From: Procambarus clarkii
Taxonomy: Eukaryota > Arthropoda > Malacostraca > Decapoda > Cambaridae
NCBI RefSeq assembly: GCF_040958095.1
Contig: NC_091188.1
Span: 42,543,036-42,607,035, forward strand
Direction: 5' to 3'
DNA: 64,000 nt
Below, piece by piece: positions 20,603-31,503 of the stretch. Both the position numbers and the translations under genes were made by a program. Numbering within the stretch: the stretch's first letter is position 1; each line of letters begins with the position of its first letter. The notes below the pieces were generated by a model. It ran no database searches, was not told the origin of the DNA, and saw only the letters and a list, made by a program, of their open reading frames with translations.

Positions 20603-20848
20603 GGTGGCGGTGGCTGAGCGGACAGAACACTGGACGCGTGATCCTGTGGTCCCGGGTTCGATCCTGGACGCTGGCGAGAAACAATTGGCAGAGTTTCTTT
20701 CACCCTATGTCCCTGTTATCTAGCAGTAAATAGGTACCTGGGTGTTAGTCAGCTGTCACGGGCTGCTTCCTGGGGTGGAGGCCTGGTCGAGGACCGGGCC
20801 GCGGGGATACTAAGCCCTGAAATCATCTCAAGATAACCTCAAGATAGG
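20603..20848 (+). repeat. tRNA-derived SINE (SINE-B), copy 1
   Basis: The head is tRNA-like (A box ggtggctgagcggacagaac; B box cccgggttcgatcctgg, Ser/Leu-like layout). The body is cagagtttctttcaccctat, tagcagtaaataggtacctg, tcagctgtcacgggctgctt, and the end is ggcctggtcgaggaccgggc ... atctcaagataacctcaaga. A second copy is at 60700-60955. The tail piece alone occurs at about 41335-41430 and inverted at 51838-52000. Confidence 0.8.
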
Positions 20849-20984
20849 AACAAGGTTTTGAACATAGTCATGCTGTGATGAATGAACAAATGTGAATTGT
20901 TACTCGCACTTGCCTTCAACTATAAATATATTTTATGTTAAATACCTACTGAAGGTATTTACCTGAATTTACTTAGAATAACAC

Positions 20985-21626
20985 TTGAGGCTTTGACGAG
21001 GGCAGGAATGGTTACGTCTGCGTGTGGAGAAGGGGGGGCGACTTGTCCATAAAGTTAGTCCATGTTAAGTCTGCGTGTGGAGAAGGGGGGGCGACTTGTC
21101 CATAAAGTTAGTCCATGTTAAGTCTGCGTGTGGAGAAGGGGGGGACTTGTCCATAAAGTTAGTCCATGTTAAGTCTGTGTGTGGAGAAGGGGGCGACTTG
21201 TCCATAAAGTTAGTCCATGTTAAGTCTGCGTGTGGAGAAGGGGGGGGACTTGTCCATAAAGTTAGTCCATGTTAAGTCTGCGTGTGGAGAAGGGGGGGCG
21301 ACTTGTCCATAAAGTTAGTCCATGTTAAGTCTGCGTGTGGAGAAGGGGGGGCGACTTGTCCATAAAGTTAGTCCATGTTAAGTCTGCATGTGGAGAAGGG
21401 GGGGCGACTTGTCCATAAAGTTAGTCCATGTTAAGTCTGCGTGTGGAGAAGGGGGCGACTTGTCCATAAAGTTAGTCCATGTTAAGTCTGCGTGTGGAGA
21501 AGGGGGGGCGACTTGTCCATAAAGTTAGTCCATGTTAAGTCTGCGTGTGGAGAAGGGGGCGACTTGTCCATAAAGTTAGTCCATGTTAAGTCTGTGTGTG
21601 GAGAAGGGGGCGACTTGTCCATAAAG
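20985..21626 (+). repeat. Minisatellite, about 52-bp unit, 12 copies
   Basis: The unit contains tctgcgtgtggagaaggggg, a G run of variable length, then cgacttgtccataaagttag and tccatgttaag. Unit starts fall near 21016, 21069, 21122, 21174, 21225, 21278, 21330, 21383, 21435, 21487, 21539 and 21590. Length changes lie almost entirely in the G run. Short open frames here are artefacts. Bases 20850-20985 show nothing recognisable. Confidence 0.92.
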
Positions 21627-21655
21627 GAGGAACAAGAAGACAATGTTCACCACCC

Positions 21656-21842
21656 ACACACACACACACACACACGTCACCATAACACAAGCAACACACC
21701 ACTATACCCAGTGCCACCACACAACCCCTCACCCGGGCCAGGTAAGTCCACTACGGGCTCACCTTAGTCCGTGCTACTTGCCCCGCTCCTGTGCCAGGTA
21801 AGTCCACTACGGGATCACCATAGTCCGTGCTACTTGTATATA
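21656..21842. repeat. (CA)n and two copies of a short dispersed repeat
   Basis: After a CA tract (21656-21676), two copies of ccaggtaagtccactacggg ... gtccgtgctacttg lie at about 21738-21782 and 21795-21838. Another is at about 48418-48465 and an inverted relative at about 62655-62698. Each can fold a small hairpin (acgggct / agtccgt). The gtaagt in it should not be read as a splice donor. Bases 21843-22180 show no gene or known repeat. Confidence 0.6.
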
Positions 21843-22180
21843 ACAACCCCTCACCACTACAGAGCCTCCTTGAGACACTACAAGACCAATGTAAGGAGCT
21901 GTAGACGAGAGAGAACACTATGAAGGCTGGCCGGCCACTACACCCCTGCGCATGCGTCCATCACCATCTTCTTATCACTATATTTAACACTATCAGAGGC
22001 TGTCACTATCTTGTACTCGTGTACTCAACCCTCACTGTATACTAGGTCATATTTCATGGATATTAAGCAGAGTCTGGCAGTGTGGTTTACTATAATAGGG
22101 CCAAGGTCGCCTCGCTCGATACCATTAGCGTCGCAATAGATTATATTTTCTGGGACGTTCTCAGCTGTCACTATCTCTCA

Positions 22181-23053
22181 CTATCTCTGTACAACTGTCA
22201 CTATCTGTGTACAACTGTCACTATCTGTGTACAACTGTCACTATCTGTGTACAACTGTCACTATCTGTGTACAACTGTCACTATATCTGTACAACTGTCA
22301 CTATCTCTGTACAACTGTTACTATATCTGTACAACTGTCACTATCTCTGTACAACTGTTACTATCTCTGTACAACTGTCACTATGTACAACTGTCAGTAT
22401 ATCTGTACAATTGTCACTATCTCTGTACAACTGTCACTATCTCTGTACAACTGTCACTATCTTTGTACAACTGTTAATTAACAGTTGTACATTACAGTAA
22501 TTATATATTAGTATATAATTATAGTAATTACTATATCTGTACAACTGTCACTATCTCTGTACAACTGTTACTATCTCTGTACAATTGTCACTATCTCTGT
22601 ACAACTGTCACTATGTACAACTGTCACTATCTCTGTACAACTGTCACTATGTACAACTGTCACTATCTCTATACAACTGTCACTATATACAACTGTCACT
22701 ATGTACAACTGTCACTATCTCTGTACAACTGTCACTATCTCTGTACAACTGTCACTATCTCTGTACAACTGTCACTATATCTGTACAACTGTCACTATAT
22801 CTGTACAACTGTCACTATCTCTGTACAACTGTCACTATGTACAACTGTCACTATCTCTATGCAACTGTCACTATGTACAACTGTCACTATCTCTGTACAA
22901 CTGTCACTATCTCTGTACAACTGTCACTATGTACAACTGTCACTATCTCTATACAACTGTCATATGTACAACTGTCACTATCTCTGTACAACTGTCACTA
23001 TGTACAACTGTCACTATGTACAACTGTCACTATCTCTGTACAACTGTCACTAT
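22181..23053 (+). repeat. Minisatellite of mixed 20- and 16-bp units
   Basis: The main unit is actatctctgtacaactgtc (20 bp). A 16-bp form lacks the ctct (actatgtacaactgtc). Variants have ctgtgt or atctgt. The array is broken at about 22475-22530 by AT-rich DNA that includes a perfect 26-bp palindrome at 22465-22490. Neither unit has stops, so frames up to 181 codons are open on the plus strand; they are not genes. Confidence 0.93.
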
Positions 23054-23184
23054 ATACTCCGACCTTCCTACAACTGCCTTTTCCTTTTTCCATTGGGTTG
23101 AGCAATTTGGTTAGGTTAGGTAGCTTTTAATTTACGGTGGAGAACCTTAGCTTGAGAGTATATCCATAGATACTTGTTTGTAGA

Positions 23185-25646
23185 TATTAAAAGCAAGTAA
23201 CTGACAAAAGATTAAACAATCCATGGCTCACAAATGGCATTCTCAACTCAATCAACAAGAAACATGAATATGAAAAGAAAGTTAGGATTGGCCTAGTTTC
23301 AAAGGAAGTAGCTAAAAGGTACTCATCAATGCTTACCAGTATCATAAGAAAGGCAAAACTTGCATATTATGTGAATAGATTCAATGAAGCAAAAGGCAAC
23401 ATGAAAAACACTTGGAAAACTATCTCTAGTATCCTAGGAACTAAACAACACTCACATAACCAAATAAAACTCTACAAGGATGGGGATATACCGTCAACTG
23501 ATTTAGAAATGGCAAATGAATTTAATAGTTTCTTTTCATCGGTTGGTGCTAATCTTGCCAGTAAAATCCCACAGACTCAGACACATATTAACACATATCT
23601 CTCAGGCAGCTATCCAAACTCTCTTCTCCTTTCACCAATCAGCCCGGCAGATGTTGTGTCCATCATACACTCTCTAAAAACCAAGGCAGGGAACACCAGT
23701 GAAATTCCGTCCATTGTGTACAAGAGAGCCTCCCATGCCCTTGCCCCACCCATAGCACTACTGTTCAACAAATCTATAGAGTGTCACACCTTCCCTGATA
23801 TCCTCAAAAAAGCAAGAGTAACGCCAGTCCATAAAGGAGGCAATCCGGCGGACATAAACAATTATAGACCAATATCAAATCTACCCATTCTATCAAAAAT
23901 ATTTGAAAAAATTATTTACAAACAGCTCTATTCCTACCTCGTAAAATTCGACATACTCAGCCCCTGCCAGTTTGGCTTCCGGTCCCAAAAGAGTACCAAT
24001 GATGCAATCATTAGTCTCCTTGACATTATCTACTCAGCCCTTGACAAAAATGAGTTTCCGATTGGACTCTTCATTGACCTAAGAAAAGCCTTTGATACTG
24101 TTAATCACAACTACCTCTTATTTAAACTCCAGCATTATGGAATCCGAGGCCTTGCCCTTGACTACATCCGATCCTATCTTAGTGACAGACACCAATATGT
24201 AACCATCAATGATACAACTTCTTCCACTCTACCAATTACCGTTGGAGTGCCACAGGGCAGCATCTTAGGACCTCTTCTATTTCTTATATATATAAACGAT
24301 CTGCCTAATGTCTCTAATATTCTCAAACCTATATTGTTTGCTGACGATACTACCCTTATCTACTCAAACCTCAACCCACATACACTAAATAATGTTGTGA
24401 ATAATGAATTAAAAAAAGTCCACTTATGGATGTCAACGAACAAACTAACATTAAACATCGAAAAGACTTACTACATCTTATTTGGAAGCAAATCATCAAA
24501 TGCAATTCAGCTACAGATAGACAACATTAACATCAGTAATAAAAATGATGGCAAGTTTCTTGGCCTATTCCTAGACAAGAGACTCAACTTCAGCACCCAC
24601 ATTCAACACATAACTAAGAAAGTCTCTAAGACAGTTGGTATACTCTCCAAAATCAGATATTATGTTCCTAACTCTGCTCTCCTCTCACTATATTATGCAC
24701 TAATCTACCCCTATCTTAATTATGGTATCTGTGCATGGGGGTCTACCACTGCAAACCACCTTAAGCCCATCATCACACAGCAAAAATCTGCTATCAGAAT
24801 AATAACTAACTCTGCTTTCAGACAACACTCAGCTCCCTTGTTTAAATCTCTAAACTTGCTAAATATTAACTCCCTCCACACATTCTCTTGTGTCAACTAC
24901 ATTTACAAAACCCTGTTCTTAAATGCAAACCATGCTCTGAAACTCTCCCTGGACAGATGTAATAGGACCCATTATCACCACACCAGAAATAAATATCTCT
25001 TTGATATCCCCAGGGTCAAACTTAATCTGTGTAAACACTCTATGCAAATTAAGGGACCTAGTCTATGGAACTCACTCCCTAGTGAATTGAAAAACTGTAA
25101 AACTTTTGCCTTATTTAAAAGCAAAACCAAAAAGTACCTAACTTCATCTATTTAGTTTCCTACACTGAGCTTTAAATTTGCTCTGTACCTAGTGGTACCC
25201 AATCTCCTAATTTTTATGTAATATCAAACAACCTTATCATTGTGTTCATTGCTGTCTTCTTTTATGTGCTAGCCATATGCTGTATTGTGACTACCAATTT
25301 TTGTCAACTACCATTCAAGCTGTCATTGCAATCAATCTTATATTGTTTCTGCTGTATTGTGCCTACCAATTTGTTGTCAACTACCATTTTAAGCTGTCAT
25401 TGCAATCAATCATAGCTACCTATGTGCTTTAATATACTGTACCTATAATTTTCTCTCATCTTTTTTTTTTTCATTCCATGTAATCTGTTATCATTTTTTT
25501 GTCTATAAATTTTGCAAGTATTTACCTCCTTAAAATTTTCTTAGATTAAGGACCTGCCCGAAACGCTGCGCGTGCTAGTGGCTTTACAAGACTGTAATTA
25601 CCATAATTGTATCCTCACATTCCTTATGTACATTCTTGTATATGCA

Positions 25647-25680
<34 letters not shown>
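23185..25680 (+). mobile_element. LINE family A, 5'-truncated, ORF intact
   Basis: The element begins inside ORF2 (NNPWLTNGILNSINKKHEY-like sequence before 23329) and keeps one open frame to 25155. It then has a 3' UTR (25156-25560) and the tail cctgcccgaaacgctgcgcg ... ttcttgtatatgcataaata with a (aaat)n end at about 25647-25681. 5' truncation and a simple-repeat end are typical of target-primed LINE insertion. Confidence 0.85.
23329..25155 (+). CDS. LINE-A reverse transcriptase (ORF2 C-terminal part), 608 aa
   Basis: It is an RNA-directed DNA polymerase of the CR1/Jockey superfamily of non-LTR retrotransposons. Domain order: a basic pre-RT region (residues 1-100), RT (about 150-420) with NYRPISNLPILSKIFEKI, LFIDLRKAFDTVNH (catalytic D), GVPQGSILGPLLFLIYIND, FADDTTLIYS (catalytic DD near residue 336) and KFLGLFLDKRLNFS, then a C-terminal thumb region ending GPSLWNSLPSELKNCKTF. 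All catalytic residues are present and the frame has no stop. The true ORF extends upstream and would include an APE endonuclease, missing here by truncation. The start shown is merely the first ATG. Closely related copies are at 31.5-35.1 and 41.9-48.1 kb. Confidence 0.85.
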   Translation: MLTSIIRKAKLAYYVNRFNEAKGNMKNTWKTISSILGTKQHSHNQIKLYKDGDIPSTDLEMANEFNSFFSSVGANLASKIPQTQTHINTYLSGSYPNSLLLSPISPADVVSIIHSLKTKAGNTSEIPSIVYKRASHALAPPIALLFNKSIECHTFPDILKKARVTPVHKGGNPADINNYRPISNLPILSKIFEKIIYKQLYSYLVKFDILSPCQFGFRSQKSTNDAIISLLDIIYSALDKNEFPIGLFIDLRKAFDTVNHNYLLFKLQHYGIRGLALDYIRSYLSDRHQYVTINDTTSSTLPITVGVPQGSILGPLLFLIYINDLPNVSNILKPILFADDTTLIYSNLNPHTLNNVVNNELKKVHLWMSTNKLTLNIEKTYYILFGSKSSNAIQLQIDNINISNKNDGKFLGLFLDKRLNFSTHIQHITKKVSKTVGILSKIRYYVPNSALLSLYYALIYPYLNYGICAWGSTTANHLKPIITQQKSAIRIITNSAFRQHSAPLFKSLNLLNINSLHTFSCVNYIYKTLFLNANHALKLSLDRCNRTHYHHTRNKYLFDIPRVKLNLCKHSMQIKGPSLWNSLPSELKNCKTFALFKSKTKKYLTSSI

Positions 25681-25681
<1 letters not shown>

Positions 25682-25744
25682 AAACCTTAGATACACACAG
25701 CAATGTGCTGCTACCCTATTCTATATGAAAGATTACACAGTGTA

Positions 25745-25895
25745 GATCAAATCAAATCAAATATTTATTCAGGTAAAGTACATACATACAAGGTGAGATA
25801 CAAACAACGATGGACTTATAGATGAGCTAGTACATACAAAGCCTAAAGCCACTATTACGCAAAGCGTTTCGGACAGGAAAAATACTTAGACTAAA
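25745..25895 (-). repeat. Reversed LINE-A 3' tail
   Basis: It contains aatatttattcaggtaaagt, gctagtacatacaaagccta and ttacgcaaagcgtttcggac. Bases 25896-26200 hold no recognisable gene or repeat. Confidence 0.65.
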
Positions 25896-26744
25896 ACTAG
25901 ATAAAAAACTAGCTACAAGTTCACCTTATATTCCCATCTCACAGGATGGTTAGTCATTCATGGAGTCAGGGAATAACATTATTGCCTCACTTGGTACACA
26001 AGACATTTCCGACACAAAATTAGTATGTTTATAATATATAATACTATAATATAGTATAATAGGGGTATCACTTCTGGTGCAATTGAAGGGACCCACAACC
26101 TTGAAGAGGAAAATAAAGAGTATTCAGAGAAGACCTTGTGGATTCTCACTGAACACTTTAATCTTTTCTTCTCCTACCACCCCCATTCTTTTTTTATTAA
26201 TTTTATTACATTGTTACAGTTTACAAAGAACACACACACATATATAACAATCAGTGTTCAAAGACCTCGTCCAGCTCTTCGGAGGTTGGGTGCGTGCCCA
26301 AGATACAGCAAGCATTTCCTCTCTGGATTGCGACATTGAGGCGCTGGAACAGGAAACTGACCGCTCTTGAGTATTTAGTTTTTTTAATGAGGTCCTCACT
26401 CACCTCCTTTAGGAACTTAAGTGCACAGAAAGTTACAGGCGGGCGTACAGGCGAACCTGTAACAATGTTCTAGGTCCCTGTACTTGGTTTTCTGAGTCTC
26501 CCTGAAGGTGGCCGCCTCGCCTCCCTTAGCTGTGCTGTAAGGTAGATAGGTATCAGCCAATGTAGATGCACATGTGTAATCCCATACGACCTGTTTACCT
26601 TCCCTCCACGGCTGCAGGGTGACTCCATCTGGGCGTTTTTGGCTGTTGTCAGGTCTGCACAACTGGGGTTCCCTTTGTACTGGACATTCAGCTGTAGCCA
26701 AACTTCTCTTGATGATGTTCTCTCAACCTTCTCTCTGTTGCTCT

Positions 26745-27103
26745 CTCAACCAGTTAAGATAAAAACGAAGCTATACCTAATAAATTCCCTGTAACCTACC
26801 TTACCCCTCTATTGTCAACCAATGTCTGTTTTTTTTAAAAGAGCGCTGTTTGTCGACAGAATTGTATTTGTGCTGCTTTTTCAGCCATGTTTTCATTCCA
26901 TGTTTTCATTTTACTCTTTATGCTCAATTAGTATTAAGCTTTAGTCATTTAAAGTTTTTCATGCCCGAAACTCTTTGCGTAATAGTGGCTTTAGGCATTG
27001 TATGTACTAGCCCTATCTATAAATCCATCACTCTTTGTAAAATCTCTTGTATGTATGTACCTTACCTAAATAAACATTGATTTGATTTGATTTGATTTGA
27101 TTT
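26745..27103 (+). repeat. LINE-A 3' tail inserted in the R2-like LINE
   Basis: It runs from the LINE-A ORF2 end (ctctctcaaccagttaagat) through ccgaaactctttgcgtaata to a (tttga)n end at about 27080-27103. The R2-like coding sequence resumes on both sides. Confidence 0.75.
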
Positions 27104-27509
27104 GATGTCATTGACTGCTTCATGTGTGGCAATCTTTCTCTGTGCCTTACTACAGATGAGACCATGGCTGCCGTATTGGTCTGCCCGTGCATGGCCGCAA
27201 ATACACCGGTGCTCGGTGGAGATAGGGGCGGCAAGGCGCAGGGCAACACCAATACTGTACTTAGGGCCCAATGGTCCAGGCAGGTGCCCAAGACGGAATT
27301 GGGGACTGCCAACTGGAAGTCCCCGGCATGGGGAGCTTACACAGCTAGGAAACGCGCTCTGTCCTTCTCAGAAGCGGCCTCCAGCAATGCTGTGCCAATG
27401 TTTTCCACTATGGGGCTATCCCATTTGGCCTGTTTTCCGTTGTTTGAAAAAAGTTGGTTGAGGGTGAGAGCTGGCAAGAGTGTCCCACTGACCGGATCCT
27501 TCCGCGAAT

Positions 27510-27635
27510 TTGGGATTTATTTATTTATTTATTTATTTATGCATATACAAGAATGTACATAAGGAATGTGAGGATACAATTATGGTAATTACAGTCTTGT
27601 AAAGCCACTAGCACGCGCAGCGTTTCGGGCAGGTC
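27510..27635 (-). repeat. Reversed LINE-A tail with (ATTT)n, inserted in the R2-like LINE
   Basis: It starts with (attt)n followed by atgcatatacaagaatgtac and ctagcacgcgcagcgtttcg. The R2-like frame breaks here and resumes after caggtc. Confidence 0.75.
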
Positions 27636-29103
27636 AAATCATGAATCCAGTGGAGTCTCTTAGGTATTCTGGTATTATTTTATTCATTAATTCACCTGTA
27701 GCACTGGTCGAGGATAAGAATGCTGGCAATGCTAACTGTGTCGCCTTGCGAATACCTATACCCCCGAGTCTAACTGGGAGCGTTGCTTGGTCCCACTGGT
27801 CATCTTGCAGAGAGAGAGGTTTAATTAACACTTTCATGGTTATTGACTTTAGGAGTTAGTCATATTATCTTAATTTTGGGCTGTCGAAGGAGGGAGCACA
27901 CCTGAGGAAATAGGTACGTCTGAGCAAAGCCAGGCACCATGTGAGAAGGTATAAAGCATCGTGAGCATCCAAAGCCCCTATTCTTCCCTCCATCCTCCTC
28001 AGGTCGTTCAGCTTTTCTTCAAGGATTACCTCAATGACGCTCGAGGCCAGAGGTGCCCCTAGCAGCACATTGCTGGTGGGAGCGATCACTGGGGCTCCTG
28101 GCAACATGGTTTGTACTGCATCTATGATTGGTTGGCTGGATGAGATGATTTCACACTTTCATGGGTTTAGGGTGAGTACTAAGTCCTCTTCTTTAGATTT
28201 CACTAGCCGTAGATCTCCTAGCAGGGACTCCTGTGTCCCTGCCAGGGTGCCATCATCCAGGAACTTATCCAGGAACCAGAAGTTGATTTCGCTAGTCAAC
28301 CTGCTTGTGACCTCTTTAGCAGCCATGCAGAAAAGGAAAGGGGCGAGTGGGTCTCCCTGCTGGACACCTGCGGAAACGACTTCATGTTCCTCAAACAAGT
28401 GTCAATTCCCTACTGTACCCTGCTGAAACGAAAGGGAGTAGACAAGAAAAGCTTGTTTGAACTGCTGCCAGTACCACATCCCTTTTTACATGATTGAAAA
28501 CATTTTTTAAGTATAATTTATTTTTTGGGAGGTGTTTAATATAAGCTCGTGCTGCAGGAGCTGCTGCTTCACAGCCAAAACCTAGTTGATGGGGTCGAAG
28601 CATCGTTGTAGCTTCCGTGCTGATGTTTCTGACAGGTACCCCTGGCAACAGGGCCGAAGTGTGTTACCCACGGCAATGGGTCTGACTCCACCATCCTTCT
28701 TCTTAAGGGCACAAAGGGATGCTCCGAAGAAGAAGGGTTTAATTGTATCTGGGATCAGCCCAGAGAGGCAGTCGTTGACAAACTTCGTGACCTCTGACAG
28801 TGGTGTCTCGGCAACCTCGCTGAGAACTGGGTTTACCATCTCTTTGAGGTGCTGAGGTCTTACTCCAGTGTATCCCCCTGCTGAGACTGAGGGAAATGAC
28901 ATGATGGCTTTGTATACCTTTGACGCTTGGAGGAATAGAGGTCCCAGAGCAGTGGGTTCCCATGGTATTCTGGAAGAGTGCTTCTTTCTCAGTGAATCGG
29001 CAGTAGCGGTATTTCTAGGTACGATTGTGTCTTCATTGGTAACCTATAATTGTCCCTACTGTGTTGCCCTCTTCATTTTTTGGGGTCACTTGTGTTCCTA
29101 GTA

Positions 29104-29805
<702 letters not shown>

Positions 29806-30017
29806 TGTATACTTCACTCTCGTGTTTAGGAGAGTTGTGCCTTAAATATATATATATATATTAACAAGCTCAGGTATACACAGCAATGTGCTGCTACGTT
29901 ATTAAATATAAATGAAGTTGAGTGATGTGATGGACATAATCCATGCTTCATAAGAACGCCAGCGTTAACATTACACAAACATGGTCGAACGCACAAAACA
30001 CTTGACTATGACCAGTT

Positions 30018-30295
30018 TTTTTTTTTTTTTTTTTTGAGATATATACAAGAGTTGTTACATTCTTGTACAGCCACTAGTACGCGTAGCGTTTCGGGCAGGT
30101 CCCTGGAATACGATCCCCGCCGCGAAGAATCGTTGTTACAACCAAGTACACATTTTACTGTTGCGTTAAACAGAGGCTACAGTTAAGGATTTGCGCCCAG
30201 TAAATCCTCCCCGGCCAGGATACGAACCCATGACATAGCGCTCGCGGAACGCCAGGCGAGTGTCTTACCACTACACCACGGGGACTGCTGTTTTT
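30018..30295 (-). repeat. SINE-A, copy 2 (minus strand)
   Basis: On the minus strand it has the same tRNA head (A box with tggtgtagtggtaagacact, B box ggttcgtatcctggccgggg), body and LINE-A-like tail, ending in the T run seen at 30018-30037 on the plus strand. Confidence 0.85.
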
Positions 30296-30529
30296 GGGTA
30301 GACTCCTATTACATTTACTATGTGATAGTTATAATTGTATATAATAATATATGTTAAGGCTAAACGCCTAACATGTAATATTAATTAATAAAAACAAAAT
30401 CAGAAGCCACTCGCCTGTCTCCACATGTCAATTATGTTAAAGTATGTTCGGCGCTCATGTGCTTGTGCGCTAGCTGGCGTTCACAACTGATCTCACCTAC
30501 AAGGATTAGATATAGTCACTCATAATGAT

Positions 30530-31145
30530 TAGCTGACATACTTACACAAGTCGACGAGACAGTCAACTTGTATGTAGACGATATTTGCGTCATTGCAAAC
30601 AGTAGCAACTGGCTACAGACTCTCCTTAAAATAAAAAAATAATAAAATAAAATAAAATAAAATGTTTATTCAGGTGAGGTACATACATACATACAAGAGA
30701 TTTTACATAATTTGATCGATTTATAGATGGAGCTAGTACATACAAAGCCTAAAGCCACTATTACGCAAAGCGTTTCGGCCAGGAAAAACATTAATGACTA
30801 AAACTTAATACAAATTGAGTATAAAGAATAAAATGTGTTGAGAACAAAAAAAAATAAAGATAAAAAAGGGGGAAACATGGCTGAAAACGCAGCACAAATA
30901 CAATTAGGTCGACAAACAGCGTTGTTTAAGAAAACAGACATGGGTTGACAATAGTGGGGTAAGGTAGGTTACAGGGAATTTATTAGGTAGTGCTTCGTTT
31001 TTATCTTAAACTGAGACCACTTAAACTTAGTTGTTGAGATTGTTAACACTTCTACTCAACCAGCTTGCATATAGGTTGCACGCTGGGCCGTTGGCAACAC
31101 TCTCCCGCCTACATACAGCACTAGCCAGTGTTTCTCGAAGTAGTT
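30530..31145. repeat. Old I-like LINE fragments and reversed LINE-A tail
   Basis: Bases 30545-30605 read VNLYVDDICVIANS on the plus strand (an RT YVDD box). Bases 30626-31010 are a reversed LINE-A tail (cattacgcaaagcg-type motif; starts with (aaaat)n). Bases 31065-31140 on the minus strand match 37010-37085 on the plus strand (gtaggcgggagagtgttgcc), which lies in the same old LINE. Confidence 0.5.
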
Positions 31146-31500
31146 TTCAGATTCAGATTCAGATTCAGATGTTTATTCAGGTAAGGTATATACATACAAG
31201 TGATGTTACATTAATGGATTGATATATAGATAGATCTAGTACATACAATGCCTAAAGCCACTATTACGCAATGCGTTTCGGGCAAGAAAACATTAATATC
31301 TAGAACTTAATACTAATTGAGCATAAAGAATAAAAGATGTTGAGAACAAATACAAATAAAGATAAAAAAAAGGGGGAAACATGACTGAACAAGCAGCACA
31401 AATACAATAGGTTGACAAACAGTGTTGATTAAAAAAGAAAAAAAAAAAAGAAAATAACAGACATGGGTTGACAATAGAGGAGTGAGGTAGATTACAGGGA
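31146..31500 (-). repeat. Reversed LINE-A 3' tail
   Basis: A (attcag)n start is followed by atgtttattcaggtaaggta and attacgcaatgcgtttcggg, ending at the ORF2 stop region (attacagggaatttattaa). It is a separate 5'-truncated insertion next to the larger pair. Confidence 0.65.
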
Positions 31501-31503
31501 ATT

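Larger units (their letters stand above)
26200..28990 (-). pseudogene. Decayed LINE with restriction-like endonuclease (R2-superfamily type)
   Basis: Minus-strand pieces read in order: GGYTGVRPQHLKEM and KKDGGVRPIAVGNTLR (RT, 28902-28690); QLGFGCEAAAPAARAYI (28570); AGVQQGDPLAPFLFCMAAKE (28390-28310); FLDDGTLAG (near 28240, in the position of the catalytic xxDD box); LPVRLGGIGIRKA (27780); a middle region to 27110; and finally KRPDGVTLQPW, VVWDYTC and KTKYRDL (26640-26470). The last set fits the R-PD..D..K pattern of the restriction-like endonuclease placed C-terminal to RT in R2/NeSL/CRE-type LINEs. Many frameshifts and two LINE-A tail insertions show it is dead. Clade assignment is tentative. 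Confidence 0.6.

Noticed and set aside
21738..21838. ccag/gtaagt resembling strong splice donors
   Set aside because: It belongs to a dispersed repeat present four times in the window, with no adjoining open exon.
21935..21950. ctgcgcatgcgtcc, similar to an NRF-1 promoter site
   Set aside because: Two mismatches at the end of the consensus and no gene start nearby; a single short motif.
22082..23130. Plus-strand frames of up to 181 codons rich in Tyr, Asn, Cys, His
   Set aside because: The 20/16-bp array has no stop on this strand in any frame; not a peptide-repeat gene.
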